Shown here one piece after another: positions 1 through 7,622 of a stretch of 64,000 nt of DNA. Below the pieces are notes generated by a model, which saw only the letters and a list, made by a program, of their open reading frames with translations, ran no database searches and was not told the origin of the DNA. The stretch comes from Streptomyces sp. ISL-100 (GTDB lineage: Bacteria > Actinomycetota > Actinomycetes > Streptomycetales > Streptomycetaceae), in the NCBI RefSeq assembly GCF_018614615.1, contig NZ_JAGGOK010000010.1, positions 186,001 through 250,000 on the forward strand, given 5' to 3'. Position numbers and translations under genes: made by a program. The first letter of the stretch is position 1, and each line of letters begins with the position of its first letter.

Positions 1-364
1 AGCCCCACGAGACGCGGCGGTCGCGTTCGCCACCGAAGCCGGTCTGGCGGGACGCGTCCGCCTGCCAGGCGGACGCCGGTTCCGGGGGGCTGCCGTGCAG
101 GTGCGCGCCCTCGGGTTCCTCGTCGAAGAAGAGCGGACCGGTCTCCTCGACGGCGGGGGTGGGGGCAGGAGCAGGGGCAGGGGCGGGGGACGCCGTGCCC
201 GCGGGCGCGGCCGGCATTCCCTCGCCGTCCGACGGGGCGGGGCGACTGGTTCCGGGCACCCATGAGGCCCCGTTCCAGAACCGGACGTAACCGGGGATGG
301 ACGGGTCGGGATAGTAGCCAGGAGTGGGGCTGCTGTCGCCGCTGGCCGGGGTGGGGGCGCTCAT
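1..364 (-). CDS. N-terminal part of an RDD-type membrane protein (partial)
   Basis: Reading starts at ATG 364-362 on the minus strand and runs off the left edge. Residues about 15-40 form a short aromatic module (GYYPDPSIPGYVRFWNG, then WVPG) of the DUF2510 kind that precedes membrane domains in actinobacteria. An Ala/Pro-rich disordered linker follows. No membrane segment lies inside the window, so the RDD assignment is inferred from memory of the gene usually found beside ssgG. It diverges from ssgG, with a 268-bp gap that could hold promoters for both. Confidence 0.6.
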   Translation of the reverse strand, partial: MSAPTPASGDSSPTPGYYPDPSIPGYVRFWNGASWVPGTSRPAPSDGEGMPAAPAGTASPAPAPAPAPTPAVEETGPLFFDEEPEGAHLHGSPPEPASAWQADASRQTGFGGERDRRVSWG

Positions 365-632
365 CACCGTGTCCCGTATCTAGTCGATGGCCTCGTTATC
401 GAGGTCCACATCTATCAGACCGCCGCGACGCGCCGGGCCGGTCCCAATGGAAGCACTTCTTTCCGGGCATCCCCACACCCTCCCCGTGGCCTCCCCGTGG
501 CCTCCCCACGGACGCCCGAAAGACTTTGAAGTCATTGAGAGAAGTCGCGTAATGAACCGACGCCAAGCCCCTCTCTCCCTGTGAGGCCCGCTCGAAGGCG
601 CAGGCCCCGTACCCGGAGAGAAAGGCACCCTC

Positions 633-1109
633 ATGCACACCGTGGTGGAACGCGAGCTCGAACTGAACCTGGTGCTGTCGCCCGAGCGCAGCATCCCCGT
701 CCCGGCCCGGCTGACCTACCGCACACAGGACCCGTACGCCGTGCACATCAGCTTCCACATCGGCTCGGACTCCCCGGTGAACTGGACGTTCGCCCGCGAG
801 CTGCTCGTCGAGGGCGTGTTCCGGCCGTGCGGCCACGGCGACGTCCGGGTCTGGCCGACCAGGATCGACTCGCGCAGCGTGATCTGCGTGGCCCTGACGT
901 CGCCCGACGGTGACGCCCTCCTGGAGGCGCCGTCCCCGGCCGTGTCCGCCTGGCTGGAGCGGACGCTGCGCGCGGTCCCGCCCGGGACGGAGTCCGGACG
1001 GCTGGGCATGGACGAGGCGCTGGCCGAGCTGCTGACGCCGACCCCGGCCGACGACCTGTGGCTGCGCGATCCGTGGCCGTCGGACGAGTCCAAGGACGGC
1101 GAGGCATGA
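633..1109 (+). CDS. ssgG: SsgA-like sporulation/cell division regulator (SsgG-type)
   Basis: The 158-aa protein belongs to the SsgA-like proteins, found only in sporulating actinomycetes, which help place septum and cell-wall machinery during sporulation. Family signatures are an N-terminal ELxLxLVLSPE strand, the block PARLTYRTQDPYAVHISFH, WTFARELLVEGVFRPCGHGDV, and DALLEAPSPAVSAWLERT. The C-terminus beyond about residue 135 is acidic and family-variable. A GGAGAGAAAGG tract lies before the ATG. SsgG rather than another paralogue is chosen because of synteny with the hppD region, so the family is certain and the letter less so. Confidence 0.85.
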   Translation: MHTVVERELELNLVLSPERSIPVPARLTYRTQDPYAVHISFHIGSDSPVNWTFARELLVEGVFRPCGHGDVRVWPTRIDSRSVICVALTSPDGDALLEAPSPAVSAWLERTLRAVPPGTESGRLGMDEALAELLTPTPADDLWLRDPWPSDESKDGEA

Positions 1110-1127
1110 CGGAAGACGAGAGTGGCT

Positions 1128-1511
1128 TCAGTCGGTCACGTACGTATGGGTGATGAACTCGACGGAGTGGCCGTCGGGGTCGTCGATGTAGAACCCGCGC
1201 CCCTGGAAGAGGTGGTTGATCTGCTGCGACTTCTCGTGGTGCGGGTCGGCCCAGTAGGGGAGTTCGCGCTCCTTCACCCGCGCGAGGATCTCGTCGAATT
1301 CGCTGTCCGGCACCAGGAACGCCAGATGCTGCGAGACGATCCGCGCGCTTTCGGAGTCCATGTAGTCGAGGGTGACGCCATTCTCCAGCGGCACGCTCGC
1401 GAAGGGGCCGAAGGGCTTCGGCTCCGGGGCGCCGATCAGCTCCGTGAGGAAGCGGGCGGCGGCGAAGCGGTCGCGGCTGTGGACGATGGTGTGGTCGAGG
1501 CGCGCGGGCAC
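1128..1511 (-). CDS. VOC (glyoxalase/bleomycin resistance) superfamily protein
   Basis: A 127-aa single-domain vicinal oxygen chelate protein. The first motif is PARLDHTIVHSRDR and the second half ends in GRGFYIDDPDGHSVEFITH, the classic DPDGHxxE metal-site strand. H6, the central H of SQHLAFLV and the E of the C-terminal motif are plausible metal ligands. The GTG at 1511 is chosen because AGGAGG sits just upstream; a longer in-frame extension to 1553 has no such site. It is convergent with ssgG (18 bp between stops). The substrate cannot be told from sequence. Confidence 0.8.
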   Translation of the reverse strand: MPARLDHTIVHSRDRFAAARFLTELIGAPEPKPFGPFASVPLENGVTLDYMDSESARIVSQHLAFLVPDSEFDEILARVKERELPYWADPHHEKSQQINHLFQGRGFYIDDPDGHSVEFITHTYVTD

Positions 1512-1607
1512 GGTTCCTCCTCGTTGAGGCTGCTGCTTGACCTGCCTCCCCACGCTATGCGCAGCACCGCGCCCGGGCCATCGGGCTTTGGCCGTACGTC
1601 TGGGGCC

Positions 1608-2975
1608 TCAGAGGACCTTGCCCGGATTGAGCAGCCCGAGCGGATCGAAGGCCGCTTTGACCGCCTGCTGCAACTCAACTCCCACAGCCCCGAGTTCGCG
1701 CGCCAGCCATTCCTTCTTCAGTACGCCGACACCGTGCTCGCCGGTGATCGTGCCGCCGAGTTCAAGGCCGAGCGCCATGATCTCGTCGAAGGATTCACGG
1801 GCGCGCCGCGACTCGTCCTCGTCCAGATGGTCGAAGCACACCACGGGATGCGTATTGCCGTCGCCCGCGTGCGCGCACACCCCGATGACCAGGTCGTACT
1901 TCTCCGCGATGACGGCCGTCCCCTCCAGCATCGCGCCGAGCTTCGAACGCGGCACGCAGACATCGTCGATCATCGTCGCCGACTTGACCGCTTCCAGCGC
2001 CGTAAGGGACATCCGCCGCGCCTTCAACAGCAGTTCGGACTCGGCGGCGTCGTCGGCGGGGACGACGCCAGAAGCGCCGGCCGCGATGCACAGCTCACCG
2101 ACCACCGCCAGGTCGGCAGCCGGGTCCGGGGTGTCGAAGGCGGCGAGCAGGAGGGCCTCGGTGGACTCGGGAAGGCCCATGTTGGCCATCTTGTTGACGG
2201 CGCGCAGGGTCGTACGGTCCATGAGTTCGAGGAGGGAAGGGGCGTGGCCGCGCGCCATGATCTCGCAGACGGCGTCGCACGCGGCGGCCGCGGACGGGAA
2301 CTCGGCGGCGAGGACGAGCTGCCGCGGTGGTGCGGGCTTCAGTGCGAGCACCGCCTTGACAACGATGCCGAGGGTGCCTTCGGAGCCGACGAAGAGCCGG
2401 GTGAGGTCGTAGCCGGCGACGCCCTTGGCCGTGCGCCGCCCGGTGCTGAGGAGCCGCCCGTCGGCGAGTACGACGTCCAGCCCGAGAACGTACTCGGCGG
2501 TCACGCCGTACTTCACACAGCACAGCCCCCCGGCAGCCGTGCCGATGTTGCCGCCGATGGTGCACATCTCCCAACTCGACGGGTCCGGCGGATAGCAGAG
2601 CCCTTCCTCACCCACAGCACGCGACAGCACCGCATTGATCACCCCCGGCTCGACCACGGCGATCCGGTCGACGGCACTGATCTCCAGAATCCGGTCCATC
2701 TTCACCAGCGACAGCACGATGCAGCCGTCCGTCGCGTTGGCGGCGCCGGACAGCCCCGTCCGCGCGCCCTGCGGCACGACGGGCACGCGCAGCGCGGTCG
2801 CGGTGCGCATGACGTGCTGGACCTGCTCGACAGTGCGCGGCAGGGCCACGACGGCCGGGGCTCCGGCGGCGCAGAATCCGGCCATGTCGTGGGCGTACGA
2901 CGCCATGATGTCCGGGTCGGTGATCAATGCCTCGGCCGGGAGGCCCGCGCGCAGCTGTTCGAGAAGATCGTCCAT
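1608..2975 (-). CDS. FAD-binding oxidoreductase, GlcD/D-lactate dehydrogenase-like
   Basis: A 455-aa enzyme of the FAD_binding_4 plus FAD-oxidase_C family (glycolate oxidase subunit D, D-2-hydroxyacid dehydrogenases). The FAD domain covers roughly residues 35-175 with VPVVPQGARTGLSGAAN and the phosphate-binding stretch around CTIGGNIGTAAGG. The cap/C-terminal domain carries HAGDGNTHP and TGEHGVGVLKK, which hold the substrate- and flavin-proximal histidines. No GlcE or GlcF partner lies nearby, so it probably works as a single-subunit 2-hydroxyacid dehydrogenase. The start at MDDLLEQ gives the normal family length; a much longer in-frame reading upstream is antisense to the TPR gene. Confidence 0.85.
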   Translation of the reverse strand: MDDLLEQLRAGLPAEALITDPDIMASYAHDMAGFCAAGAPAVVALPRTVEQVQHVMRTATALRVPVVPQGARTGLSGAANATDGCIVLSLVKMDRILEISAVDRIAVVEPGVINAVLSRAVGEEGLCYPPDPSSWEMCTIGGNIGTAAGGLCCVKYGVTAEYVLGLDVVLADGRLLSTGRRTAKGVAGYDLTRLFVGSEGTLGIVVKAVLALKPAPPRQLVLAAEFPSAAAACDAVCEIMARGHAPSLLELMDRTTLRAVNKMANMGLPESTEALLLAAFDTPDPAADLAVVGELCIAAGASGVVPADDAAESELLLKARRMSLTALEAVKSATMIDDVCVPRSKLGAMLEGTAVIAEKYDLVIGVCAHAGDGNTHPVVCFDHLDEDESRRARESFDEIMALGLELGGTITGEHGVGVLKKEWLARELGAVGVELQQAVKAAFDPLGLLNPGKVL

Positions 2976-3071
2976 GGTCCCAGCGTGGCACTCGGGGCCA
3001 TCGGTGTGAACCCGTCTGCGATCCAGTTCGCGCGTCCGGGTGTGCCCCTGGTGCTGGCGCACAGTGAGCGC

Positions 3072-4463
3072 ATGAAACAGCAGGTGAAGCGGCGGCGGCC
3101 TTGGGTCGCCGTGCTCACGGGCACGGCGGTGCTGACGGCCGGCGTCGCAGTGGTGCTCGCGTCGGGATGGCTGAGCGAAGAAGCGCCGGCACCGGGCCCC
3201 GTGGGACGGGCGATGGCCGCCGTCGAGGCCGTGGGTGCCGGTGTGCCGGCCACCCCCACCGACCTGACCGCACTCATCGGCGACCGCGAGTCGTGGCTGC
3301 GCGCGCACCCCGAGGACGACCATTCCTGGTCGGTGCTCGGGTCCGCGTACCTGGAGCGGGGCCGCTGGACGGGGGACCCGGAGGACTTCCCCCGCGCGGA
3401 GATGGCGCTGCGGCACTCGCTGTCCGTACGCCCCGAGAGGAGCGGCAATCCTGACGCCCGGGTCGGTCTCGCGGCACTCGCCCACGCCCGGGGGGACCAC
3501 CGCGCGGCGAAGAAGTGGGGCGAGGCGGTACGGAAGCAGTCGCCGAGGCGCTGGACGGCGTACCCGGTGCTGATCGGCGCGTACACGCGGCTGGGCGACC
3601 AGAACGCGGCCGCCGAGGCCCTGAAGAAGCTGGAGGCGCTGCACCCGGGCCCCTCCGTGCGGCGGCTCGCGGCGGAGGTCTACCGCGACCGGGGCTGGCG
3701 GGAGGACGCGGCGGCGACGCTGGCCGACGCGACGGCGCGTGCGGGGTCTGCGGCGGAGAAGGTGACCGGGCTTCACCTCATGGGTGAGCTGGCGTGGGAA
3801 CGGGGCGAGCTGGAGGAGGCCCTGAACCACTACGAGGCGGCCCTGCGGACGGACCCCGGCTGTGCGAGAGCCCAGGCGGGCCGCGCCCGGGTACTGGCGG
3901 CGCTGGGTCTCACGGCCGACGCGGAACGCGATTACCAGACCGCGCTTGCGCTCACCCCGCTTCCCGAGCTCCACCTGGAGTACGGCGAGCTGTTGCAGTC
4001 CCTGGGCCGGCAGGCGCATGCGCAGGAGCAGTACACCCTCGTACGGGAAGGGGTGGCCCTGCGGCAGCGTCGCGGGGGCGGCGGGAACGAACTCCTCCTC
4101 GGGCAGCTCGACGCGGATCACGGTGATCCGGCCACGGCGGTGCGGCGGTTGCGGGCGGAGTGGGGGCGGCATCCGAACGCGCATGTCGCGGACGCGCTGG
4201 CTTGGGCCCTGTACCGCTCCGGTGGGAAGCGTGCCGAGGCGCTCAAGTTCGCCCGCAAAGCCACGGAGTACGGCTTGCGCAACGCGCAGTTCTTCTACCA
4301 CTTGGGTGCGATCGAACGGGATGCGCGCAAGTACGGCGCGGCCAGGCGCCACCTGGAGGAGGCGTTGCGCGTCAACCCGGCGTTCTCCCCGCTGCTGGGG
4401 CCGAAGGCGCGGGAGGCCCTCAACGCCTTGGGTGAGCCTTCGGGGGGTGGGCCGCGCCGCTGA
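3072..4463 (+). CDS. Membrane-anchored TPR repeat protein
   Basis: The 463-aa product begins MKQQVKRRRPW followed by one hydrophobic segment (residues about 12-30), suggesting an anchored protein with its bulk outside the cytoplasm. From about residue 75 to the end it consists of tetratricopeptide helices (for example ELAWERGELEEALNHYEAALRTDP and GAARRHLEEALRVNP). These make a protein-binding scaffold; no catalytic motif is seen. The ATG at 3072 starts just before the membrane segment, while the open frame further upstream is antisense to the FAD oxidase. It diverges from that oxidase with only 96 bp between starts. Confidence 0.75.
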   Translation: MKQQVKRRRPWVAVLTGTAVLTAGVAVVLASGWLSEEAPAPGPVGRAMAAVEAVGAGVPATPTDLTALIGDRESWLRAHPEDDHSWSVLGSAYLERGRWTGDPEDFPRAEMALRHSLSVRPERSGNPDARVGLAALAHARGDHRAAKKWGEAVRKQSPRRWTAYPVLIGAYTRLGDQNAAAEALKKLEALHPGPSVRRLAAEVYRDRGWREDAAATLADATARAGSAAEKVTGLHLMGELAWERGELEEALNHYEAALRTDPGCARAQAGRARVLAALGLTADAERDYQTALALTPLPELHLEYGELLQSLGRQAHAQEQYTLVREGVALRQRRGGGGNELLLGQLDADHGDPATAVRRLRAEWGRHPNAHVADALAWALYRSGGKRAEALKFARKATEYGLRNAQFFYHLGAIERDARKYGAARRHLEEALRVNPAFSPLLGPKAREALNALGEPSGGGPRR

Positions 4464-4476
4464 GCGCTTCGCGTGT

Positions 4477-4602
4477 CACGGTGCCGGGAGGGGACGTGTC
4501 GGGGCGCTCCCCGCAGGGTGCCGAACGCAACGAGCCCGAATACAAAAACCCGTACCCGAACGTTCGGCACCCGAGGAGACGCCCCGGCGCGGCACCGACC
4601 CC
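4477..4602 (-). repeat. Dispersed palindromic repeat, copy 1 (intergenic)
   Basis: About 126 bp between the TPR gene and the nitrile hydratase-like operon, similar over its full length to 26104-26227 and 43907-44031 (this copy is in reverse orientation). Each copy is an imperfect palindrome. Here the left arm at 4501-4527 (GGGGCGCTCCCCGCAGGG then TGCCGAACG) pairs with the right arm at about 4561-4587 around a loop of about 33 nt. Lying between convergent genes, it could serve as a terminator. Confidence 0.85.
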
Positions 4603-4641
4603 TGGGCGGGGGTGGCAGAGCGGAGGCGCCCCCGGCCGGAG

Positions 4642-5235
4642 CTAGAGTGCGGCCGTGCCGATCAGGGCGTTGCGGGGGATCAGGGCTGCCAGGGAGTGTT
4701 CGTCCAGGTGTTCCGTGTTCGCCGGGCGGCGTGGCAGGACCATGTAGCGCGTCTCCGACGTGGAGTCCCAGACCGTCACGGCGACATCTTCCGGCAGCAC
4801 CAGGCCGAATTCCGCCAGCACCGCCCGCGGCTCCCGCACCACCCGCGACCGGTACGCCTCGCTCTTGTACCAGCTCGGCGACGGCCCGAGCAGCCGGATC
4901 GGGTAGCAGGAGCACAGCGTGCAGACCACGACGTTGTGCGTGTCCGCCGTGTTCTCGACGACGCGCAGCCGCTGCGGCTGCACTCCCCCGGCCGACAGTC
5001 CCAGCTCCGTGATCGCCGTGGTCCCGTCGGCCAGCAGCCGCTCCCGGAACCCCGGGTCGGTCCACGCCCGGGCCACGACGCGCGCGCCCCCGGCCGCCGA
5101 GGCGCCCGTAAGAAACGCGTCGATGGCTTCGTCGACCGCGGCGCCGGTGACAATGCCACGGTCCTCCAGCAGCGTCTCCAGGCGCCGCACCTGGCGGGAG
5201 ATCAGGGCATCGGAGTGGGAGGTGGTTCCGGTCAC
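4642..5235 (-). CDS. Nitrile hydratase alpha / thiocyanate hydrolase gamma-type subunit
   Basis: The 197-aa protein carries the metal-binding motif VCTLCSC at residues 104-110 (C105, C108, C110), followed by YPIRLLGPSPSWYKS. The threonine form of this motif is typical of cobalt enzymes; the two later cysteines are normally oxidised to sulfinic/sulfenic acid. The enzyme hydrates a nitrile to an amide, or thiocyanate in the SCNase branch. It is the last gene of a three-gene operon and overlaps the stop of the upstream gene by 4 bp. Length is normal for an alpha subunit. The natural substrate is unknown. Confidence 0.88.
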   Translation of the reverse strand: MTGTTSHSDALISRQVRRLETLLEDRGIVTGAAVDEAIDAFLTGASAAGGARVVARAWTDPGFRERLLADGTTAITELGLSAGGVQPQRLRVVENTADTHNVVVCTLCSCYPIRLLGPSPSWYKSEAYRSRVVREPRAVLAEFGLVLPEDVAVTVWDSTSETRYMVLPRRPANTEHLDEHSLAALIPRNALIGTAAL

Positions 5236-5513
5236 GGCTGGTCGTCCTCCAAGTAGCTTTCGAACAGGTCCAGCACCACGTAGTGATCACCCTCGCCCCA
5301 CAGGTCCCGCGCCGCGAAGCGGACCGCGTACACCTGCTCCACAGGGCAGTCCGTACGCCCCTGAGAGCGGATATCGGCGAGCGGCGCCCGCCCCTCCGGC
5401 TCGATGACCGTGCCGCGCTTGCCGCGGGCGTACCGCGGCAGGCGCGTGTGGTGCGGCGGGTCGTGGTGGAGGGTACGGACGTACGCGCCCGGCGCGTAGC
5501 GGTCGTCAGTCAT
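5232..5513 (-). CDS. C-terminal half of a split nitrile hydratase beta subunit
   Basis: 93 aa matching the SH3-like C-terminal domain of nitrile hydratase beta: YAPGAYVRTLHHDPPHHTRL, PRYARGKRGTV, then VYAVRFAARDLWGE and VVLDLFESYLE. It starts at ATG 5513, inside the last codons of the upstream gene (8-bp overlap), so the two are translationally coupled. Equivalent to thiocyanate hydrolase alpha or one of the two small subunits of a three-subunit nitrile hydratase. An in-frame extension to 5534 is possible but less likely. Confidence 0.85.
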   Translation of the reverse strand: MTDDRYAPGAYVRTLHHDPPHHTRLPRYARGKRGTVIEPEGRAPLADIRSQGRTDCPVEQVYAVRFAARDLWGEGDHYVVLDLFESYLEDDQP

Positions 5514-5787
5514 CGAGCTCGCCCGCCGCGACAACGCCCTTGCGCTCCAGGAGAGTCCGGATCGCGAAGAACCACCGCTCGTAGTACGACGCCGCGAGGT
5601 ACTCCGCGGGCGGCATCGTCTCGACGGCGTCGCGGAACTCGTCCAGGTTGTAGACCTTCTGGGCGATGAGCGCGCCGTTCAGGGCGAAGACCCGTGCCTC
5701 CCAGTCGGCGTGGAAGGGCTCTGTGTCGTCGGTGGTGTCGACGGGCCCGAAGCCCTGCATGCCGCCCACGTCGTTGATCCTGGCCAT
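5506..5787 (-). CDS. N-terminal half of a split nitrile hydratase beta subunit
   Basis: 93 aa matching the helical N-terminal domain of nitrile hydratase beta: MARINDVGGMQGFGPVD, FHADWEARVFALNGAL and YYERWFFAIRTLLERKGVV. In ordinary enzymes this domain is fused to the SH3-like domain encoded by the next gene; here a stop codon with an overlapping start separates them. The order beta-N, beta-C, alpha is the same as scnB-scnA-scnC of thiocyanate hydrolase. No activator/chaperone gene follows. Confidence 0.85.
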   Translation of the reverse strand: MARINDVGGMQGFGPVDTTDDTEPFHADWEARVFALNGALIAQKVYNLDEFRDAVETMPPAEYLAASYYERWFFAIRTLLERKGVVAAGELDD

Positions 5788-5796
5788 GCCAGGAGC

Positions 5797-6735
5797 TTAT
5801 GCGTGCTGCTTGTAGTAGATCGAGTACCTGCGCGCGCCCGGCTCCCCCGAGGCGAAGCCCATGCACAGCTGCGGCTTGCTGGTGCGCCGTACGGCGAGGC
5901 CTTCCGGCTCGCGGTGGTCGAGGGAGTAGCCGGCCTCGGTGCGGGTGCGCTGGACGAGGCTGCCGGTGCGGATGTCGATGCAGGAGACGTACGCGTTGCC
6001 GTGCCCGGAGGGCGGATTGGCGGTTCCGTATGGCTCGCCGGCCAGCTGGTACAGGTAGTTGCCGTGCAGCGCGAAGCCCTGGAAGTCGATGTCCGGGTCG
6101 GGGTGGGCGGCGGCCTGAGCGAAGTCGTGGAGGGGCTTGGAGAAGTTGCCGGCGACGGCGTGGGAGAGCGAGAAGACGCGGTAGCGGACCTTGCCGCCGA
6201 TGCGGTGACGGACGGCTATCCGTTTGCGGCTCATGTCCACGGACGGCTGGTTGGCGGTGGACCCGGGGACCGGGTAGCGGGTGGATTCCGTCGAGCTGCG
6301 GCGTATCTTACGGTCCGCGAAACGGAACCGCGTTATGCCGCGCCCGAACGCCCCGGAGTCGGCGACCCGCCCGTCCGACTCGGTCCAGATCCAGGTCGCC
6401 CCGGCCGCGTCCCGCTCGACGCCCATGCCGACGCCGTGCCCGTGCCCCAGCAGATACATGTGCCCCAGCCGGGTGCCGCTGAGGTCCAGTTGGTTCAGGC
6501 ACATGTCGCCGCGCTGCCGCCGCTCCGTGCCGGTGTACGCCCGGGACTCGCCCGGGAGCTTGATTCCGCCCTGCATCACCTGGACGACGTACAGCCGCTT
6601 GCGGGAGTCGTCGAAGGCGAAGGACTGGAGGACGGTGGTGTGTCCGAGCTGCTTCTTCCAGTGCCATCTCGTGGACGGCACGGCTAAGTTGATGCGCTCG
6701 TCACTCGTGCTCGCACTGATGCTAGTCATGGCCAT
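5797..6735 (-). CDS. Beta-propeller-like protein, TagC/phage receptor-binding type
   Basis: The 312-aa protein resembles the Streptomyces family usually labelled teichoic acid biosynthesis protein C. It contains repeated blade-like stretches: LQSFAFDDSRKRLYVVQVM, GDMCLNQLDLSGTRLGHMYL, WIWTESDG and DIDFQGFALHGNYLYQL. No clear signal peptide is visible, so its location is uncertain. A role in wall polymer synthesis is not shown by the sequence; the name comes from distant similarity. Start is at ATG 6735 or 6729. It lies just upstream of the nitrile hydratase-like operon (9-bp gap) and may be its first gene, although the link makes no obvious biochemical sense. Confidence 0.6.
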   Translation of the reverse strand: MAMTSISASTSDERINLAVPSTRWHWKKQLGHTTVLQSFAFDDSRKRLYVVQVMQGGIKLPGESRAYTGTERRQRGDMCLNQLDLSGTRLGHMYLLGHGHGVGMGVERDAAGATWIWTESDGRVADSGAFGRGITRFRFADRKIRRSSTESTRYPVPGSTANQPSVDMSRKRIAVRHRIGGKVRYRVFSLSHAVAGNFSKPLHDFAQAAAHPDPDIDFQGFALHGNYLYQLAGEPYGTANPPSGHGNAYVSCIDIRTGSLVQRTRTEAGYSLDHREPEGLAVRRTSKPQLCMGFASGEPGARRYSIYYKQHA

Positions 6736-6849
6736 GACTCACGATAGCGACCCTGCGCCCCCATGGTCAGGGGCGCGCAGGGCCGCGCACGCAGCACACA
6801 CAGCACACGGAGCACGCGCAGCGCAGAGCCTCGGGCGCGCAATCTCAGA

Positions 6850-6895
6850 AGGTTGCCGCGCTTCTCCTGCTCGCGCTCGATCGCCTCGAAGAGCG
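6850..6895 (+). repeat. Distal copy of the 46-bp hppD-end repeat (att-like)
   Basis: Identical at all 46 positions to 12134-12179. Read on the minus strand it encodes the hppD C-terminus ([14 protein letters not shown]) but lacks the stop codon and any preceding hppD sequence, so it is not a gene. It is followed 12 bp later by the stop end of the ATP-binding gene. Confidence 0.9.
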
Positions 6896-6906
6896 AGGAC
6901 TGCCCT

Positions 6907-7347
6907 TCACTCGAACGATGCGAGCCGCACGCGGACGGTCTTCCCGCAGTGCTGCCGCAGGAACCAGCCAACCTCACCGCCGAGTTCACGAACGACCCGC
7001 AGCCCGCGCCCCCGTTCGTCGCCCTCCCCCGATTCGATCCGCTCGCCAAAGCGGGGGAACGCTCTGCCGGGGTCGGAGACGTCGATCAGGAGACTTCCGT
7101 CCTCAAGGACGGCCAGCCGGAGAGACAGTTCGTGTCCGCGCTTCCAGCCGTGGCTGATCGCGTTGGTGACCAGCTCGGACACGATCAGCACGGCGTCTTG
7201 TACGTCGCCGGGCCACTGCCAGTTGATCAGGTGGCGCCGGGCGTGAATACGGGCCAGGCGTACGGACCCGTACACCATCGTGTAGCCCATCGACCACTCC
7301 CGCGCCACGGTCGCAGTCAGCGCCTGACAAGGCTCTGGTGTCGCCAT
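6907..7347 (-). CDS. HATPase-type ATP-binding regulatory protein
   Basis: The 146-aa protein has the GHKL ATPase fold of anti-sigma/serine-kinase proteins. The N box is SELVTNAISHG, the G1 box DVSDPGRAFPRFG, and the G2-like stretch GRGLRVVRELG. There is no sensor or membrane segment. Streptomyces has many such small ATPases next to XRE regulators; their partners are mostly unknown. The ATG at 7347 has an AAGGGG site 8 nt upstream; the GTG at 7353 is too close to that site. It is divergent from the XRE gene at 7623. Confidence 0.8.
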   Translation of the reverse strand: MATPEPCQALTATVAREWSMGYTMVYGSVRLARIHARRHLINWQWPGDVQDAVLIVSELVTNAISHGWKRGHELSLRLAVLEDGSLLIDVSDPGRAFPRFGERIESGEGDERGRGLRVVRELGGEVGWFLRQHCGKTVRVRLASFE

Positions 7348-7622
7348 GGCCACTGCCCCTTATTCCAAGTCGTTGACGGACACACAGAGCGAACCGCGTT
7401 TGCGCCGAGCTGGGTATACCGTCAGAGGCCCGGGAGTGGTCAAAGTGGTCAAAGATCGTTTCTCGCCGAACGCTGCACAGAGGACTGGTTCTGGCTAATC
7501 CCGGCACCCTCCCGGGTGTTGGGCGCTACGTTGGGTTGCGCGCTGCGGAGATGGGCATTCGGCATGCCGCAAGGCGCGGATCGGTCAACACGGTCAGAGA
7601 ACCTTGTATGCGAGGGCGCATC

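Noticed and set aside
1122..3071. Very long plus-strand open frame upstream of the TPR gene
   Set aside because: It is antisense to the VOC and FAD oxidase genes, which have clear family motifs; the long frame is a GC-rich shadow.
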